Source: an uncultured Bacilli bacterium (GTDB lineage Bacteria > Bacillota_I > Bacilli_A > RF39 > UBA660). Taken from it: a DNA stretch of 5,390 nt. Numbering within the stretch: position 1 is the first letter of the stretch; each line of letters starts with the position of its first letter. Under the pieces are notes generated by a model, which worked only from the letters and a program-made list of their open reading frames with translations, made no database searches and was not told the origin of the DNA. Both the position numbers and the translations under genes were made by a program. The stretch covers positions 1 to 5,390 of the forward strand of contig CALVVH010000081.1 in NCBI GenBank assembly GCA_944363805.1, read 5' to 3'. Positions 3,830 through 5,390 of the stretch are shown here, piece after piece.

Positions 3830-5390
3830 CTAGAGCAAAATCCTATAAGGATTAGATAAGGTTCCAGTTCCTCCAGAAAATTCAACATTGGAATTTAGAT
3901 AAAATACAGGACGCACGCCATGGCTGACGTTCACTGTAGTGTAGTACACACAGCCATCGAAGCTCACGCTGAACGCACCATTCGTAAGGTCCGAACGACG
4001 GGAAATTGTCCAATCTGCACCTCCCATATACATCCAGTTATCTCCTTTTACTCCTCTATAATCATTTGATGGATTTGACGGACTGTTATTATCATATCCT
4101 GTTTTTGTCCATCCTGTTGGATCTACTGCATACATGTAATCACTTACATACATTAATCCTATTTCATCTTGGTATGTTGTTACTTCAGCTGGACTTACTA
4201 TTTCATTTGTATATGCTGACTTTACTGTTTGCTCATATATATTCGCTGTTGTATTTCCTCCAACTTTCCATGTTGTGTTCGCTATTTTAGTTTGCCAATC
4301 ACTTGTTAAGTAATTCCAATAATTTGTATTTAGATTTACTGTATTAAGTCTACTTGCACCCCAATCATTAGTTAAAGTTCCTCCACTACTTGTTGGACCA
4401 TTCCAATAATACAAATATCTTGTACCTGCATCTTTTCGCATTCCACTCCAAAATGTAGCTGATTCAGTTGTATAATAATCTCCATCAGAACCTAACATTG
4501 TTGTATCTGCATAATCATACTTAATTAATTTTACTTGATTATTAAATACTCCTATTATTCTATATAAATTATCTTCTGAACATGAACCCTCACTCGCTCC
4601 CGGGCCAAAGCATACAAAGTTCTTGATATTATCAGCAGTCAAATATCCATCTGTTACTGCTTGGGATAATGCTTCTTCTAATGTATTATAATGGGTTCCT
4701 TCATTATATGCTGTTGTATAATAATGAGTTTGTGTAGCAGTACATCTATATCCCACATACCTTTTTGTACCATTACAGTAGAAATTGATTACTCCATCAG
4801 TTTCAGCATCAGCTGCTGTATATACTTTTATTAAATTTGCTCCAGTTGCAGTTGCCGTTACTTGATAGTCTCCACCACTGAATCTGTATGAGTTATCCCC
4901 TGCTTCTTGGTCAGCATTTGTATATGAACCTATTCCATCATGTAGGTATAATCCATTTACTCCATCTGCTGTATATAATGTATCTGTTATATAACTTGCT
5001 AAATTTTGTGATGAAGTTAACGGTGTTTCTTGTATCATTACTGTTGCTACAAATGTCTTTCCAGCATTTCCTACTTGGTCAGTTTCTAAGTTTACAAATG
5101 TTACAGTAATAGTCCATTCTTGGATCTCTGGATCAGTTGTAGCTGTTATTTCATAATTACTTGCTAGTGTTATTAATTCACTTGCTGTTGTTATATCAAA
5201 TCCTGATACTTGGTTATCTCCTTCTCCTACTGTTACATAATCTAATCCTGAAATATTTTCTACTGGACTGCCATTTGGGTCTGTTACAGTAAGTATCAAT
5301 TCTGGAGTATCGTTATCTACCGTATATTCAAAATCATTACTTGTAATATTCAAATACAAATAATAATTTCTTGTGGCAGTATTCGTTGCA
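3830..5390 (-). CDS. Large surface protein with Ig-like region and diversified C-type-lectin-like domain; DGR target (5' end outside window)
   Basis: The frame is open from the right edge (519 visible residues) to TAG 3832-3830. An apparent TTG start at 5359 is not credible: there is no RBS and the frame continues upstream with sensible sequence. Visible residues ~10-120 are a Thr/Ser/Asp-rich beta-strand Ig-like (Big/cadherin-like) region. The module shared with the downstream paralogue begins at ~127 (NLASYITDTLYTADGVNGLY). It contains an ~85-residue insertion (174-256, with CNGTKRYVGYRC) absent from the paralogue, then VCFGPG and YRIIGVFNNQVKLIK. The lectin-like end has GLMYVSDYMYA, NWMYMGGADWTISRR, the VR (462-494, ending GVRP), then VFYLNSNVEFSGGTGT. 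The VR is the GC-rich 3' portion and encodes the expected ligand-binding surface. Export is likely, but the signal peptide is beyond the edge. The ligand is unknown; this could be an adhesin. Confidence 0.85.
   Translation of the reverse strand, partial: ATNTATRNYYLYLNITSNDFEYTVDNDTPELILTVTDPNGSPVENISGLDYVTVGEGDNQVSGFDITTASELITLASNYEITATTDPEIQEWTITVTFVNLETDQVGNAGKTFVATVMIQETPLTSSQNLASYITDTLYTADGVNGLYLHDGIGSYTNADQEAGDNSYRFSGGDYQVTATATGANLIKVYTAADAETDGVINFYCNGTKRYVGYRCTATQTHYYTTAYNEGTHYNTLEEALSQAVTDGYLTADNIKNFVCFGPGASEGSCSEDNLYRIIGVFNNQVKLIKYDYADTTMLGSDGDYYTTESATFWSGMRKDAGTRYLYYWNGPTSSGGTLTNDWGASRLNTVNLNTNYWNYLTSDWQTKIANTTWKVGGNTTANIYEQTVKSAYTNEIVSPAEVTTYQDEIGLMYVSDYMYAVDPTGWTKTGYDNNSPSNPSNDYRGVKGDNWMYMGGADWTISRRSDLTNGAFSVSFDGCVYYTTVNVSHGVRPVFYLNSNVEFSGGTGTLSNPYRILL
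3909..4006 (-). repeat. DGR-type variable repeat (VR) in the lectin-like domain
   Basis: These 98 nt encode residues 462-494 of the visible protein, starting ISRRSD and ending GVRP, the common end of DGR-diversified C-type-lectin folds. The first 18 nt are identical to the TR, and the 3' end (ATGGCGTGCGTCC) differs from it by one base, as expected for the initiation (IMH-like) end. Substitutions concentrate in the first two positions of codons that are AAC/AAT in the TR, giving Leu, Gly, Ser, Phe, Asp, Cys, Tyr, Thr, Val and His at exposed positions, while GTG, GGC, ACA and TTC codons are unchanged. GC content is about 55% by hand count over the last 80 nt, far above the surrounding gene. Its frame is intact, so the target protein is functional on paper. 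Confidence 0.8.

Noticed and set aside
4006..4290. Plus-strand open frame of 94 codons opposite the VR protein gene
   Set aside because: Antisense shadow: Leu/His-rich low-complexity translation, no recognisable domain, no RBS.
4888..5109. Plus-strand open frame of 73 codons opposite the VR protein gene
   Set aside because: Antisense shadow with the same Leu-rich composition and no supporting signals.
5357..5359. TTG as the start codon of the large surface protein
   Set aside because: No RBS and no signal peptide follow it, and the frame stays open with similar composition to the window edge, so the true start is outside the window.

Overview
The window looks like a chromosomal segment of an AT-rich, low-GC Gram-positive (Firmicutes/Bacillota) bacterium, probably a gut endospore-former. 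This rests on strong AAAGGAG-type ribosome binding sites, A/T-ended codons, TGA used as a stop (so not the mycoplasma code), a sigma-K-like promoter in front of a Cys/His/Tyr-rich coat-like gene, and surface proteins of a kind common in uncultured gut Firmicutes. All five genes lie on the minus strand, so the biological order runs from high to low coordinates.

Right half (5390 to 2212): two paralogous secreted or surface proteins. The first (3830-5390, 5' end outside the window) has an Ig-like region, a shared module and a C-terminal C-type-lectin-like domain. The second (2475-3629) is a complete 384-residue relative with a signal anchor. The 3' end of the first gene carries a GC-rich 98-bp block (3909-4006). 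It matches a 99-bp non-coding block (2353-2451) just downstream of the second gene, and by hand alignment 16 of 21 substitutions fall where the non-coding copy has adenine. This is the signature of a diversity-generating retroelement (DGR): 2353-2451 is the template repeat (TR), or a close relic of one, and 3909-4006 is the variable repeat (VR) encoding the ligand-binding face of the lectin-like domain. No reverse transcriptase or Avd gene is present, and the TR is followed by a ~114-nt spacer and a Rho-independent terminator. The pair is therefore orphaned here, and any activity would need a reverse transcriptase encoded elsewhere. Five non-adenine mismatches and two indels suggest either decay or that both copies derive from another, unseen template.

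Middle (1785-2197): a monocistronic 108-residue Cys-rich, probable spore coat (CotD-like) gene, with a sigma-K-like promoter and its own terminator.

Left (1-1775): a compact operon of three overlapping or nearly touching genes behind a sigma-A-like promoter. They are a 325-residue lysine-rich protein of unknown function with a possible SAP/Rho-N-like N-terminus, a type IV prepilin-like protein, and the N-terminal part of a DUF2779 (Cas4/RecB-like nuclease family) protein that runs off the left edge.
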